Below are positions 7,522 through 15,074 of a DNA stretch of 45,856 bases, piece by piece. The position numbers were made by a program, and so were the translations under genes. The notes beneath the pieces were generated by a model that saw nothing but the letters and a program-made list of their open reading frames with translations, made no database searches and was not told the origin of the DNA. Positions within the stretch are counted from its first letter, which is position 1. Every line of letters begins with the position of its first letter. Source of the DNA: Pelotomaculum sp. Lineage in GTDB: Bacteria > Bacillota > Desulfotomaculia > Desulfotomaculales > Pelotomaculaceae. The stretch is from positions 1 through 45,856 of the forward strand of contig JALHFC010000003.1 in assembly GCA_022839445.1 (NCBI GenBank). The letters are read 5' to 3'.

Positions 7522-8745
7522 TTACGCCGGACCAAATTGGCAGTGCAAAGCGCGGATGCTTTTTTCCATATCCTCCTTTTTTACCAGCACCCATATAGTC
7601 GTATAAGAGTCGGCGGATTGTAAAATCTGTATATTTTCTCTAGCCAATGCTTCAACTATATTAGCCATCACACCGGGCACCCCGGTCATGGCGGCCCCAA
7701 CCGCCGCCACTTTGGCACAGTCCGGCAATACCTCAGGGCAAACTCCTAAATTCTCAATTATCCTGACGGTTTTTGCTACAAAGGCGCTGTTAACAGTAAA
7801 AAGCACCGCTTCAGGACTCACATTGATAAAGTCGACGCTGATTAGGGCATGTGCCAGCGCTGCAAATATTTTATTCTGGAAATCCGGCGTATCGGCGCCA
7901 AGGTCAGTGTTAACCCTAATCCGGGCAATATCATGAATATGAGTAATGCCGGTTATAGTGCGGTCACCGGTAATATCAATAGCTCCTTTATGCGCTTCCC
8001 CGCAAGACGTTACCAAGGTCCCCGGCGCATCACTAAAAGTACACCTTATCCTCAGCGGGATATTTTTTTGCATTGCTATTTCCACCGCTCGCGGGTGAAT
8101 AACCCTGGCCCCTTCACGCGCCAGCTGGCAAATTTCATTATAGGTAATTACCTTAAGTGGCCTGGCATCCGATACAATCCTTGGGTCGGCGGTCATGATG
8201 CCGTCCACATCGGTATAGATATCTACCCGCTCCGCATTAAGGGCCACGCCTAACGCCGCCGCTGTAGTGTCGCTGCCGCCCCGGCCAAGGGTCGTTATCT
8301 CCCCTTCTTCAGTTACCCCTTGAAAGCCTGCCACAATTACTACTTTACCTTCCTGTGCCAGCTTAATGATATATTCCGGATTAACCTTTAAAATCCTGGC
8401 GTTATTGTAATCACTATTTGTAATTATCCCTGCCTGCGCCCCGGTTATAAAAACAGCCGGGCAGCCATTCTTTTGTATTGTAGCAGTCATTACAACCCCT
8501 GCAATAATCTCGCCGCACGACATAAGGAGATCGGATTCACGGGGCAAGAACTCTATCCCATTAATCCCGGCAAGAGATAAGAGTGTATCTGTGGCATATG
8601 GGTCGCCCTTACGCCCGATAGCTGAAACAACTACTACGGGGGAATAACCTTCCTCCCTTACCTTCAAGACTTTAGCAGCAACTCTTTTGCGCATTTCATC
8701 GTCAATAAGGGAAGTTCCTCCAAACTTTAAAACGATAAAACTCAT
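7522..8745 (-). CDS. dapG: aspartokinase, DapG-type
   Basis: Phosphorylates aspartate at the head of the lysine/DAP/threonine pathway. The kinase domain opens with IVLKFGGTS and includes LGRGGSDTTAAAL and YTDVDGIMTADPR. Two ACT domains follow from about residue 260 to the end (ITGITHIHDIARIRV..., VAAVGAAMTGVPGVMANIV), the regulatory part that senses an end product. At 407 residues it is the size of B. subtilis DapG, and it sits in the same asd-dapG-dapA order. ATG 8745 follows GGAGA at 7-8 bases. Confidence 0.93.
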   Translation of the reverse strand: MSFIVLKFGGTSLIDDEMRKRVAAKVLKVREEGYSPVVVVSAIGRKGDPYATDTLLSLAGINGIEFLPRESDLLMSCGEIIAGVVMTATIQKNGCPAVFITGAQAGIITNSDYNNARILKVNPEYIIKLAQEGKVVIVAGFQGVTEEGEITTLGRGGSDTTAAALGVALNAERVDIYTDVDGIMTADPRIVSDARPLKVITYNEICQLAREGARVIHPRAVEIAMQKNIPLRIRCTFSDAPGTLVTSCGEAHKGAIDITGDRTITGITHIHDIARIRVNTDLGADTPDFQNKIFAALAHALISVDFINVSPEAVLFTVNSAFVAKTVRIIENLGVCPEVLPDCAKVAAVGAAMTGVPGVMANIVEALARENIQILQSADSYTTIWVLVKKEDMEKSIRALHCQFGPA

Positions 8746-8824
8746 GGCTCGGTCTCCTTTAATTTTTTCTTAAATCATTGCTCCAGTTGGGCATTAGAGA
8801 GACTTGCCATAATTTTAAAATATA

Positions 8825-9841
8825 TTATTTCATCAAACATCCATATTTCACTACAAGTTCTGCAATTTGTACTGTGTTAGTAGCCGCACCCTTGCGTATC
8901 TGATCCGCTACCACCCAGATATTCAAGCCGTTAGAAATAGAGTTGTCCTCCCTGATCCGTCCCACAAAAACCTCGTCTTTGTCGGATGCATATAAAGGCA
9001 TCGGGTATGAAGGCGCCGCCGGTTCGTCAATTACAACGATACCCGGGAATTCTTCAAATAACCGCCTAGCTTGGGCAGCGGAAATTTTCCTCTCGGTTTC
9101 TATATTGATAGATTCCGAATGGCTCCGGTACACAGGAACCCGCACGGTTGTCGCCGTAATCGCAATAGTATCGTCATGCAAAATCTTTTGTGTCTCCCTG
9201 ACCATTTTCCATTCTTCTTTAGTGTAGCCCATATCCATAAAAACATCGATATGCGGTATTAGATTAAAAGCGATCTGGTAAGGGAAAACTTTTGCAACCA
9301 CTTCTTCCTGACTCTGGATGGCCTCAACCTGCCCCGAAAGCTCTACGATGCCCTCCCGCCCGGCGCCTGACACCGCCTGGTAGGTTGATACTACCACCCT
9401 CTTAATTTTCCCGGCATCATGTATGGGTTTTAACGCTACTACCGCCAGGATAGTTGAGCAGTTTGGGTTGGCTATAATGCCCTTATGCCACTTCACATCT
9501 TCCGGGTTGACTTCAGGCACCACAAGCGGTACCGAGGGGTCCATCCTGTAGTTGCTGCTGTTGTCAACAACCACGGCGCCCCGCTCAACAGCGGCCGCTC
9601 CAAACTCCTTGGAGGCCACACCTCCGGCGAAAAGGGCAATGTCCATGCCGCTAAACGATTCAGGTGTGGTTACTTCAACTCGATAAGGTTTTCCCTGGAA
9701 TAATAATTCCTTGCCGGCAGAACGTGAAGTAGCGCAAAGCCTAATGTTACCGACAGGAAAATCCCGCTCTTCCAGGATCTTTAACAACTCCTGCCCAACC
9801 GCCCCGGAAGCGCCTACCAATGCTACATTGTACTTTTTCAA
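8825..9841 (-). CDS. asd: aspartate-semialdehyde dehydrogenase
   Basis: Reduces aspartyl phosphate to the semialdehyde that feeds DapA. The NADP-binding VALVGASGAVGQELL is at the N-terminus, the catalytic cysteine is in NPNCSTI near residue 128, the loop YQAVSGAGREG follows, and the C-terminal domain carries VPVYRSHSESI with the active histidine. TTG 9841 is favoured because GGAGTG is suitably spaced before it; the GTG nine bases upstream lacks a ribosome site. About 338 residues. Only about 20 bases separate it from dpaB, indicating one transcript. Confidence 0.93.
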   Translation of the reverse strand: MKKYNVALVGASGAVGQELLKILEERDFPVGNIRLCATSRSAGKELLFQGKPYRVEVTTPESFSGMDIALFAGGVASKEFGAAAVERGAVVVDNSSNYRMDPSVPLVVPEVNPEDVKWHKGIIANPNCSTILAVVALKPIHDAGKIKRVVVSTYQAVSGAGREGIVELSGQVEAIQSQEEVVAKVFPYQIAFNLIPHIDVFMDMGYTKEEWKMVRETQKILHDDTIAITATTVRVPVYRSHSESINIETERKISAAQARRLFEEFPGIVVIDEPAAPSYPMPLYASDKDEVFVGRIREDNSISNGLNIWVVADQIRKGAATNTVQIAELVVKYGCLMK

Positions 9842-9864
9842 ATAGATCACTCCAATATATATAT

Positions 9865-10452
9865 TTATTGATGGAAAACCAATATAGGCTGATATTGTTT
9901 GCCTTTTAGCGCTTCATGTATTGTATCCGGAATCAACTCCCATTTGGAAATCAGAGAATTTGGTTTTTGGACTGGATTATCCTGACCGAAAGGCGTCATA
10001 TATACATTTTTAACATTGAGTAAAAGTCCTATGTTTTTTGCGTTCATGCCTAGCCCGTCATTGGTGGATACAGCCAGCACCACTGGTCGCTGGTTTCGCA
10101 ACTGGGCTTTCACAGCCATTAAAACAGATCCGTCCGTAATACCGTTGGCCAGCTTTGCCAGGGTATTGCCGGTACACGGAGCAACTACCACCACATCAAA
10201 CATTTTTTGCGGCCCGGCAATTTCCACATCTACTATAGTAGCTAAAACCTGCCGGCCAGTTATTTCCTTTAGCATACCCTTCCATTTTTCGTTCGTCCCG
10301 TACCTGGTATCGGTAATATCCACGGTATTGCTTACAATAGGATAAACTTTTGCTCCCTCTTTGACAAGATTGGCGATCTGCGGCAATACAGGATCAAGAC
10401 AGCAATGCGAGCCCGTCAAGGCAAAGCCTACCTTAACTCCTTTAAAACGCAT
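9865..10452 (-). CDS. dpaB: dipicolinate synthase subunit B
   Basis: The flavoprotein-like subunit (SpoVFB) of dipicolinate synthase, which makes the spore core compound from a DapA product. It has a flavodoxin-like core beginning KVGFALTGSHCCLD, with VVVAPCTGNTLAKLANGITD in the middle and VLAVSTNDGLG further on. The start at 10452 has GGAGG about 8 bases before it and gives 195 residues; upstream ATGs lie inside dpaA. It overlaps or abuts dpaA closely, as expected for two subunits of one enzyme. Confidence 0.92.
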   Translation of the reverse strand: MRFKGVKVGFALTGSHCCLDPVLPQIANLVKEGAKVYPIVSNTVDITDTRYGTNEKWKGMLKEITGRQVLATIVDVEIAGPQKMFDVVVVAPCTGNTLAKLANGITDGSVLMAVKAQLRNQRPVVLAVSTNDGLGMNAKNIGLLLNVKNVYMTPFGQDNPVQKPNSLISKWELIPDTIHEALKGKQYQPILVFHQ

Positions 10453-10480
10453 GGAATGCACCTCCATAACCATAAACCAA

Positions 10481-11374
10481 TCAATTACCGGCCATTTCCT
10501 GCAGCAAAAGTCTGGTAATAACACGCGCCAGGATCAGGCCTGCCGTCTTTGGCGCAACCTTGCCGGGCAATCCCGGCGCCAGAACGGCTTTGATCCCCAT
10601 CCCGTCCGCCTTCCCGAATTCAACGCCTCCCGGCGCTGAGGCCAGATCAATGATCAGCGTTCCGGCTTGTATCTTTTTCAATATAGCTTCTGTTAGCACC
10701 GGCGCCGGAATTGTATTGAAAATAACATCTGCCTCACTTATTTTTTCGGGTAGATCACGAAACGGAACTGGCGTAAGGTTCATTTCGGTAATTCTGGCCA
10801 GGTGTTCATACCTTCTGGCTACAACTTTGGTCCTGGCGCCCATCGCCCCCAGCAGGCGGGCAAGCGTTGCTCCGGTTCGGCCAAAGCCTAATACAAACGC
10901 CCTACAGCCATGAATTGTTATGGGCATCATTTCCATCGCCATCTGCACAGCGCCTTCAGCCGTTGGAATGGAGTTTAAGATCGCCACCTCATCTAGCTTC
11001 ATCAGCTCAATGAGGCGCAGGCCATGCCGGGTAGCCATTTCAACTAGTAGCGGCCTAGCCACCCCTACAAAAACAGGTGCACCGGCCGGTACCTTTGAAA
11101 GCAAATTCCCGGTGAGGGTTATTGGATGCCTAGATAACGGGCAATAAATCAATCCTTTTTCGTTTATGCCGGGAACCGGCAAAATAACCGCCCCGACACC
11201 CCTCAGGCATTCCTCCGGTTCGCTGCAGACCACAACACCGGCAGTTTTATTCTTTACCGGTAGTGCGGTAACATTTACCAGGGCGCCGGCGGCAGCCAGT
11301 TCTTCCGCCAGCGTTTGCTCCCTAGCATCACCGCCCATAATGGCAACCATGAAACCCTCAAGTTTTTGCTGCAT
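10481..11374 (-). CDS. dpaA: dipicolinate synthase subunit A
   Basis: The dehydrogenase-like subunit (SpoVFA) that with DpaB oxidises dihydrodipicolinate in the mother cell. An N-terminal domain (VAIMGGDAREQTLAEEL) is followed by a Rossmann NAD(P) domain at about residue 155 with VLGFGRTGATLARLL, then VIFNTIPAPVL and LIIDLASAPGG. At 297 residues it is normal length. ATG 11374 has AAAGG close upstream and a stronger GGGAGG further back, so initiation a few codons downstream is possible. It implies that the organism forms dipicolinate-containing spores. Confidence 0.93.
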   Translation of the reverse strand: MQQKLEGFMVAIMGGDAREQTLAEELAAAGALVNVTALPVKNKTAGVVVCSEPEECLRGVGAVILPVPGINEKGLIYCPLSRHPITLTGNLLSKVPAGAPVFVGVARPLLVEMATRHGLRLIELMKLDEVAILNSIPTAEGAVQMAMEMMPITIHGCRAFVLGFGRTGATLARLLGAMGARTKVVARRYEHLARITEMNLTPVPFRDLPEKISEADVIFNTIPAPVLTEAILKKIQAGTLIIDLASAPGGVEFGKADGMGIKAVLAPGLPGKVAPKTAGLILARVITRLLLQEMAGN

Positions 11375-11416
11375 GACCTTTCTTTCCCTCCCGCAATTCC
11401 AGCCTCGTGCTTACAA

Positions 11417-11445
11417 CAGTATATGAGCTTTGAAAAACAGAGGTG
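11417..11445 (-). promoter_or_regulatory. possible mother-cell (sigma-K/E) promoter of dpaA
   Basis: On the minus strand CACC (11442-11445) is followed after 16 bases by CATATACTG (11417-11425), close to the sigma-K pattern AC / CATAnnnTA and also similar to a sigma-E -10. In B. subtilis the homologous operon is mother-cell expressed. The match is partial, and the gap from dapB to dpaA is only 95 bases, so the call rests partly on context. Confidence 0.35.
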
Positions 11446-11469
11446 CTTGTCATGCGTTTTAAGTTGTAA

Positions 11470-12273
11470 TTACTCGAAAAGCAACTTGTCTAAACCATAT
11501 ACCACCCTCTCCAAACGCATTGCCTTACGTATGCCCAAAAGTACCCCGGGCATGAATGACTCTCTTGCTATAGAATCGTGTCTTATAGTTAATATTTGAC
11601 CGAGGCCACCAAAAATGACCTCCTGGTGCGCCACTAAACCTGGCAGTCTTACGCTATGAATCCGGATTCCTCCTGCAAATTCACCGCCTCTGGCGCCGGG
11701 TAGCTTCTCAATTTCAGTCGCCAGTCCTTGCCGGAATTCATCTCCCCTTTGCTCAATAACAGCTTCGGCTGTTTTAATTGCCGTGCCCGAGGGCGCATCT
11801 TGCTTCTGGTCGTGGTGCAGTTCAATTATCTCCACGTGCGGTAAATAACGCGCAGCTTCTGCGGCAAATTTAATCATCAGCAAGGCGCCGATAGCAAAGT
11901 TCGGCGCTATCAATCCACCCAACCTTAAATCTTCGGATCGTCGAATGATTTCTTCTATTTGCTCCGGATCTAACCCGGTAGTCCCGACAACAGGGCGCAC
12001 ACCGCAGTCTAAGTGTGTCATTGTATTTTGATATACCGCCTGAGGTCCGGTAAAGTCCACAGCTAGATCAGGGCGGGTTTTATTTACTGCTTCCCTAATA
12101 TCTTTTTCTATGACAACTCCAATATTGCCTGCTCCAATCAGCGCCCCGACATCCAAGCCTGCACCCATCTTGTCAGCGGCGCCTACGAGCTCCATATCTT
12201 CCGCGTTCCATATTGCTTTGGAGGCCTCGCGACCCATGCGACCGTATGCGCCTGTAACCATAACTCTTATCAA
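11470..12273 (-). CDS. dapB: 4-hydroxy-tetrahydrodipicolinate reductase
   Basis: Reduces the DapA product toward tetrahydrodipicolinate. The N-terminal dinucleotide motif is VMVTGAYGRMGREA, and FTGPQAV and VVGTTG follow. The catalytic block ELHHDQKQDAPSGTAIKTAE is near residue 155-170, with APNFAIGALLM before it. TTG 12273 has GGGGGTGGGG just upstream and gives about 267 residues, the usual size. It is the first gene of the DAP/dipicolinate cluster here; in Bacillus dapB lies elsewhere. DapB and dipicolinate synthase use related substrates at one branch point, so co-location is meaningful. Confidence 0.93.
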   Translation of the reverse strand: MIRVMVTGAYGRMGREASKAIWNAEDMELVGAADKMGAGLDVGALIGAGNIGVVIEKDIREAVNKTRPDLAVDFTGPQAVYQNTMTHLDCGVRPVVGTTGLDPEQIEEIIRRSEDLRLGGLIAPNFAIGALLMIKFAAEAARYLPHVEIIELHHDQKQDAPSGTAIKTAEAVIEQRGDEFRQGLATEIEKLPGARGGEFAGGIRIHSVRLPGLVAHQEVIFGGLGQILTIRHDSIARESFMPGVLLGIRKAMRLERVVYGLDKLLFE

Positions 12274-12331
12274 TACCCCACCCCCTGATAAAATTTGACC
12301 CAATTAAAAACCTTCCCTGGCTGCAAAATTA

Positions 12332-12360
12332 ATTTTCTTATATATAAATAAATATGTCAA
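12332..12360 (-). promoter_or_regulatory. possible promoter of the dapB cluster
   Basis: TTGACA (12355-12360, minus strand) is followed 17 bases on by GAAAAT (12332-12337). The -35 is perfect and the -10 matches four of six. A 12-bp palindrome AAAATTAATTTT (12325-12336) overlaps the -10 and could be an operator or chance in AT-rich DNA. The leader to dapB is about 50 bases. Confidence 0.4.
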
Positions 12361-12414
12361 CATTTATTCGGGGGTACACAGGAAAAAAGGCTAATATTTT
12401 ATAAATATTTACGC

Positions 12415-12448
12415 AATTTAAAAAAACAAGGCATTGGGCCTTGTTTTT
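12415..12448 (-). terminator. terminator after the ymxH-protease unit
   Basis: A perfect 11-bp stem, AAAAACAAGGC (12422-12432) with GCCTTGTTTTT (12438-12448), is followed by further T residues on the minus strand. The A/T-flanked symmetry would work in both directions. It separates the 66-aa orf from the dapB cluster. Confidence 0.8.
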
Positions 12449-12462
12449 CCTAGTTATTATTT

Positions 12463-12666
12463 TCATTTGTGCTCGCCACCCGGCGCAATGTTTACTGTCA
12501 TTGGCCTGTTCTCAGGGATTACAAGTCCTGTGTTGGGTCCAATATTGCCCGGCAGGTTTGTCATAAACTCGGCCAGCGGGTAACCGGAACCTCCGGTCAA
12601 AAAATAATATTTTGTTCCACCCGCACGGTAGCTGTAATACATGATTTTATTGTTTATATTGTTCAA
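12463..12666 (-). CDS. small hypothetical protein after ClpP-like protease
   Basis: A protein of about 67 residues that I do not recognise. The middle is aromatic and glycine rich (YYSYRAGGTKYYFLTGGSGY) and the end is NIAPGGEHK; no membrane helix or signal peptide is evident. TTG at 12664-12666 overlaps the TGA of the upstream protease gene as TTGA, with GGAGG eight bases before it, so translation is probably coupled to the protease. An earlier ATG at 12681 has no spacing for a ribosome site. Coding status is supported by the ribosome site and by the terminator right after it. Confidence 0.6.
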   Translation of the reverse strand: MNNINNKIMYYSYRAGGTKYYFLTGGSGYPLAEFMTNLPGNIGPNTGLVIPENRPMTVNIAPGGEHK

Positions 12667-13649
12667 TTCTTTGTCCTCCATCCCTGCTTCATTATATTGA
12701 CCTTTACTTGGCCTGCTTCCGTATAATCATGCCGTTCCAAAACACCGGAAAAAACAAACCCGTCTGTCCCATGTAGGGATTCTACATAACCGCTTGTGAC
12801 CTCAAATTCACTTCTAGCGCCTTGTAGATGCTCAGTTGGATTGAAAGGCTCGGTTAAAAGCAGTTCTCCTGCGTAATCCTGGTAAAGCGACCACATCAGC
12901 GGCTCTAGCCTTATATCCGGAATCACAACCGCGAGGTTGATCTCCTCAGCCGCCTCCCGCCGGGAAATCATGTGATTGTGGGCATACAACTTTTCGGTCA
13001 GGTTGTCGACAATATGTTCAATGCGACCTTCTCTCAGGGGTTGCCGGCGCATGGCAAGCAACTTCTTGGCAAGGGAGCGGATCAGCATATAATTACGGTG
13101 GACGTTTCCAAGGGCTAGCGGGTGGATCCTCTCTACCAGAAGCGTAAACGCCTTCACCTGCTGGTCATTGCTGCAAACGCCGGCCTTTTCCCCTGCCAGC
13201 GCAAGATAAGAATACACGTCTTCAATGTTCACCGGGATCCTGGCCGCCGGGTTGTTTTGGTCCTGGGGATTGAAAGCATTCACCACACTCGGGTCAATCG
13301 GCCCTAGCTCAGCCATCTTACACATTACGATTTCATCCGCCCCCAGGCACAATAACGTCCCCGCGCTATAACAGCGAAAGGGAACCAGCACGCAAAAGCG
13401 CGTCGTGTATTCCCGGATCAGGTGGACAAGCCGCCAGGGTGTCAGCACGTCACCACCACGCGTATATAGAAACAAGTCAATTTGGGGGCATTCACCAAAC
13501 ATTTCAAGATGCCGGAAAAATACTGGCGTTACGTCCGGTGCTATCCTAGTATTAACATTTTCCCGGTCTCCGGTAATATAGCACAAAACCGCGGAACCTC
13601 TTAACTCGGAAATTTTTCTTATCAACTCAATTCTTTGCTCGCGAGCCAT
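12663..13649 (-). CDS. ClpP-like serine protease (SDH/SppA-like family)
   Basis: A 328-residue protein with a ClpP/crotonase-fold core near residues 20-150. IDLFLYTRGGDVLTP supplies the oxyanion glycines, PFRCYSAGTLLCLGADEIVM contains the probable nucleophile serine in YSAGT, and SELGPID-like AELGPIDPSVV follows. This resembles the serine dehydrogenase proteinase (PF01972-type) family of cytosolic serine peptidases. There is no signal peptide or membrane helix, so it probably acts in the cytoplasm. The C-terminal ~100 residues show no motif I know. ATG 13649 has CAGGAGG at good spacing. It forms a unit with the downstream 66-aa orf; substrate unknown. Confidence 0.75.
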   Translation of the reverse strand: MAREQRIELIRKISELRGSAVLCYITGDRENVNTRIAPDVTPVFFRHLEMFGECPQIDLFLYTRGGDVLTPWRLVHLIREYTTRFCVLVPFRCYSAGTLLCLGADEIVMCKMAELGPIDPSVVNAFNPQDQNNPAARIPVNIEDVYSYLALAGEKAGVCSNDQQVKAFTLLVERIHPLALGNVHRNYMLIRSLAKKLLAMRRQPLREGRIEHIVDNLTEKLYAHNHMISRREAAEEINLAVVIPDIRLEPLMWSLYQDYAGELLLTEPFNPTEHLQGARSEFEVTSGYVESLHGTDGFVFSGVLERHDYTEAGQVKVNIMKQGWRTKN

Positions 13650-13762
13650 GTGCGCCTCCTGTATTTTCTCGTGTCCTTTTAGTATGTCAAACGTAAAGCG
13701 ATGTTAACAAAGGAAATACATGGGCGCCCTCACTTTATTTTTTAATGAGCAGCCTTGATTTG

Positions 13763-14032
13763 TCACATCAGGCAACGCCTGTAATATGGGCTTGTTTGAT
13801 CCAGTTCAACGATGATTACCTCGGCGCCAATTTTTTTTACCGCTTCCCATGGTATTACCAGCTGATGCCTGTCCATCCAAAGGTTGATAAAATTATTCTT
13901 TTGGGGAAGTATAATTGACAAAATCTCACCTGATTCCACATCGATTGTCATATCTGAATCCCCGACAATACCTAGCTTGGCGCCATTTAATATGTTTACA
14001 ATTTCTTTACCGGCAAGGTCGCGCATGCGCAT
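13763..14032 (-). CDS. ymxH: YlmC/YmxH-family PRC-barrel protein
   Basis: An 89-residue single-domain protein: MRMRDLAGKEIVNI, LGIVGDSDMTIDVESGEI and VIPWEAVKKIGAEVIIVEL are the beta-strand pattern of PRC-barrel proteins of the YlmC/YmxH family. The family is common in spore formers. In Bacillus ymxH follows mlpA and precedes spoVFA; here dut, the membrane orf and the protease have been added around it. Function is unknown. ATG 14032 lies after AAGGGGTG at a somewhat long spacing. Confidence 0.82.
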   Translation of the reverse strand: MRMRDLAGKEIVNILNGAKLGIVGDSDMTIDVESGEILSIILPQKNNFINLWMDRHQLVIPWEAVKKIGAEVIIVELDQTSPYYRRCLM

Positions 14033-14050
14033 AAAAAGATCACACCCCTT

Positions 14051-14386
14051 TTATATCCGACGCCAGGCGTCTAAAGCCCTGATCATAAAAGGCTGCACCA
14101 GCGCAATGAAAATAGAGACGGCGGCCAGCGGCTCCAGGCTGATATTACCTACCTGCACCTGTTCCGGAAGATTTAGTTCCAGGAAGGCGACTAAAACCAC
14201 CAGTATCAGGTAAATACCGCCTGCAACCCCTACTAAATTAGTGAGAGCCTGGGAAATATGGCTTGATTTGGCCTCGCCGATGATGCTCCAATCCTTTTCT
14301 CTCATCAGGCGCAGGCGTACCCTTTCACGAACTGAAACTGCCACAAACAAAAACACAATAGCGCCAAAGACAATCACGTTGGGCAT
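14051..14386 (-). CDS. small membrane protein of unknown function
   Basis: About 111 residues with three hydrophobic stretches: near the N-terminus (VIVFGAIVFLFVAVSV), in the middle (LVGVAGGIYLILVVLVAFLEL) and near the C-terminus (LAAVSIFIALVQPFMI). A basic, arginine-rich loop after the first segment suggests that loop is cytoplasmic. I do not recognise the family. ATG 14386 is chosen because GGGGGTG lies six bases before it; an ATG six codons upstream has none. The gene lies just downstream of the dut terminator and 18 bases before ymxH. Confidence 0.6.
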   Translation of the reverse strand: MPNVIVFGAIVFLFVAVSVRERVRLRLMREKDWSIIGEAKSSHISQALTNLVGVAGGIYLILVVLVAFLELNLPEQVQVGNISLEPLAAVSIFIALVQPFMIRALDAWRRI

Positions 14387-14436
14387 TATTCTCACCCCCG
14401 CCATTATAAGTATTATGGACAGGCAGAAAATATGAT

Positions 14437-14472
14437 AAAAAAAACCCTGCTTTCATACTAAAGGCGGGGTTT
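14437..14472 (-). terminator. terminator after dut
   Basis: On the minus strand AAACCCCGCCTTT pairs with AAAGCAGGGTTT with one bulge and one mismatch, directly followed by a run of eight T. It is a strong intrinsic terminator about 125 bases past the dut stop. Confidence 0.75.
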
Positions 14473-14599
14473 GACATAAACTAGGTTATTTAAGAAATAT
14501 GTAGTTTGCCGGGAATGCCGAAAAGCCCTTACTTGGTTTTGGGGATCCTAAGGGTTTGGTTTATTACCCGAGAATCCCCCACCTTTAGGTAAGGGGTCG
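14473..14599 (-). other. structured 127-base spacer after dut
   Basis: No gene fits here. The stretch holds several short inverted repeats: CCCC-ACC/GGT-GGGG around 14576-14597 and CCCTTA/TAAGGG around 14526-14552. The first resembles the subterminal hairpins of IS200/IS605-type ends, but no transposase or OrfB/TnpB remnant is present, so a relic is only a guess. It may simply be a folded 3' untranslated region. Confidence 0.3.
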
Positions 14600-15058
14600 T
14601 CAGATTTTGCCTGTGGAACCAAACCCCCCCGCCCCCCTGGCGGTATCCTGCAAGTTTTCCACCTCCACAAGAGTCGGCCTGAATACCGGAACAAAGACGA
14701 GTTGGGCTACTCTTTCCCCCGGCCCGATGGTGTATTCTTCCTTGTCTTGATTAAATACTGCGATAAATATTTCACCTTTGTAGTCGCTGTCAATGACCCC
14801 TACCGAGTTAGCCAAAGATATGCCGTGTTTTAACGCCAGGCCGCTTCTCGGAAAAACCAGGCCTACCATGTTTTTGTCCGGTATTTCAATGGCGATACCG
14901 GTTGGGATTTTAACCCTTGCGCCCGGCGGTACAGTTAAAGGGATATCCACGCATGCTCTTAAGTCGAGTCCGGCCGCCCCACCAGTGGCATACCTGGGTA
15001 GCGGCTGTTGATTTTTAGTTTTGTTTGAAATTCTCTTTACCCGGACGGTTATTTCCAC
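14600..15058 (-). CDS. dut: dUTP diphosphatase
   Basis: A 152-residue trimeric dUTPase that hydrolyses dUTP to dUMP, keeping uracil out of DNA. The five family motifs are visible: AGLDLRA, PRSGLALKHG, GVIDSDYKGE with the catalytic aspartate, GERVAQLVFVP, and the glycine-rich C-terminal arm RGAGGFGSTG that closes over the substrate. GTG 15058 has GGTGA upstream. It lies 16 bases after mlpA and ends the pnp-ylxY-dacF-mlpA-dut stretch at a strong terminator. Confidence 0.95.
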   Translation of the reverse strand: MEITVRVKRISNKTKNQQPLPRYATGGAAGLDLRACVDIPLTVPPGARVKIPTGIAIEIPDKNMVGLVFPRSGLALKHGISLANSVGVIDSDYKGEIFIAVFNQDKEEYTIGPGERVAQLVFVPVFRPTLVEVENLQDTARGAGGFGSTGKI

Positions 15059-15074
15059 GTCAATTCACCAACTT

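Noticed and set aside
12325..12336. CodY box before dapB
   Set aside because: AAAATTAATTTT is palindromic but the half-sites are in the wrong order compared with the CodY consensus AATTTTCWGAAAATT.
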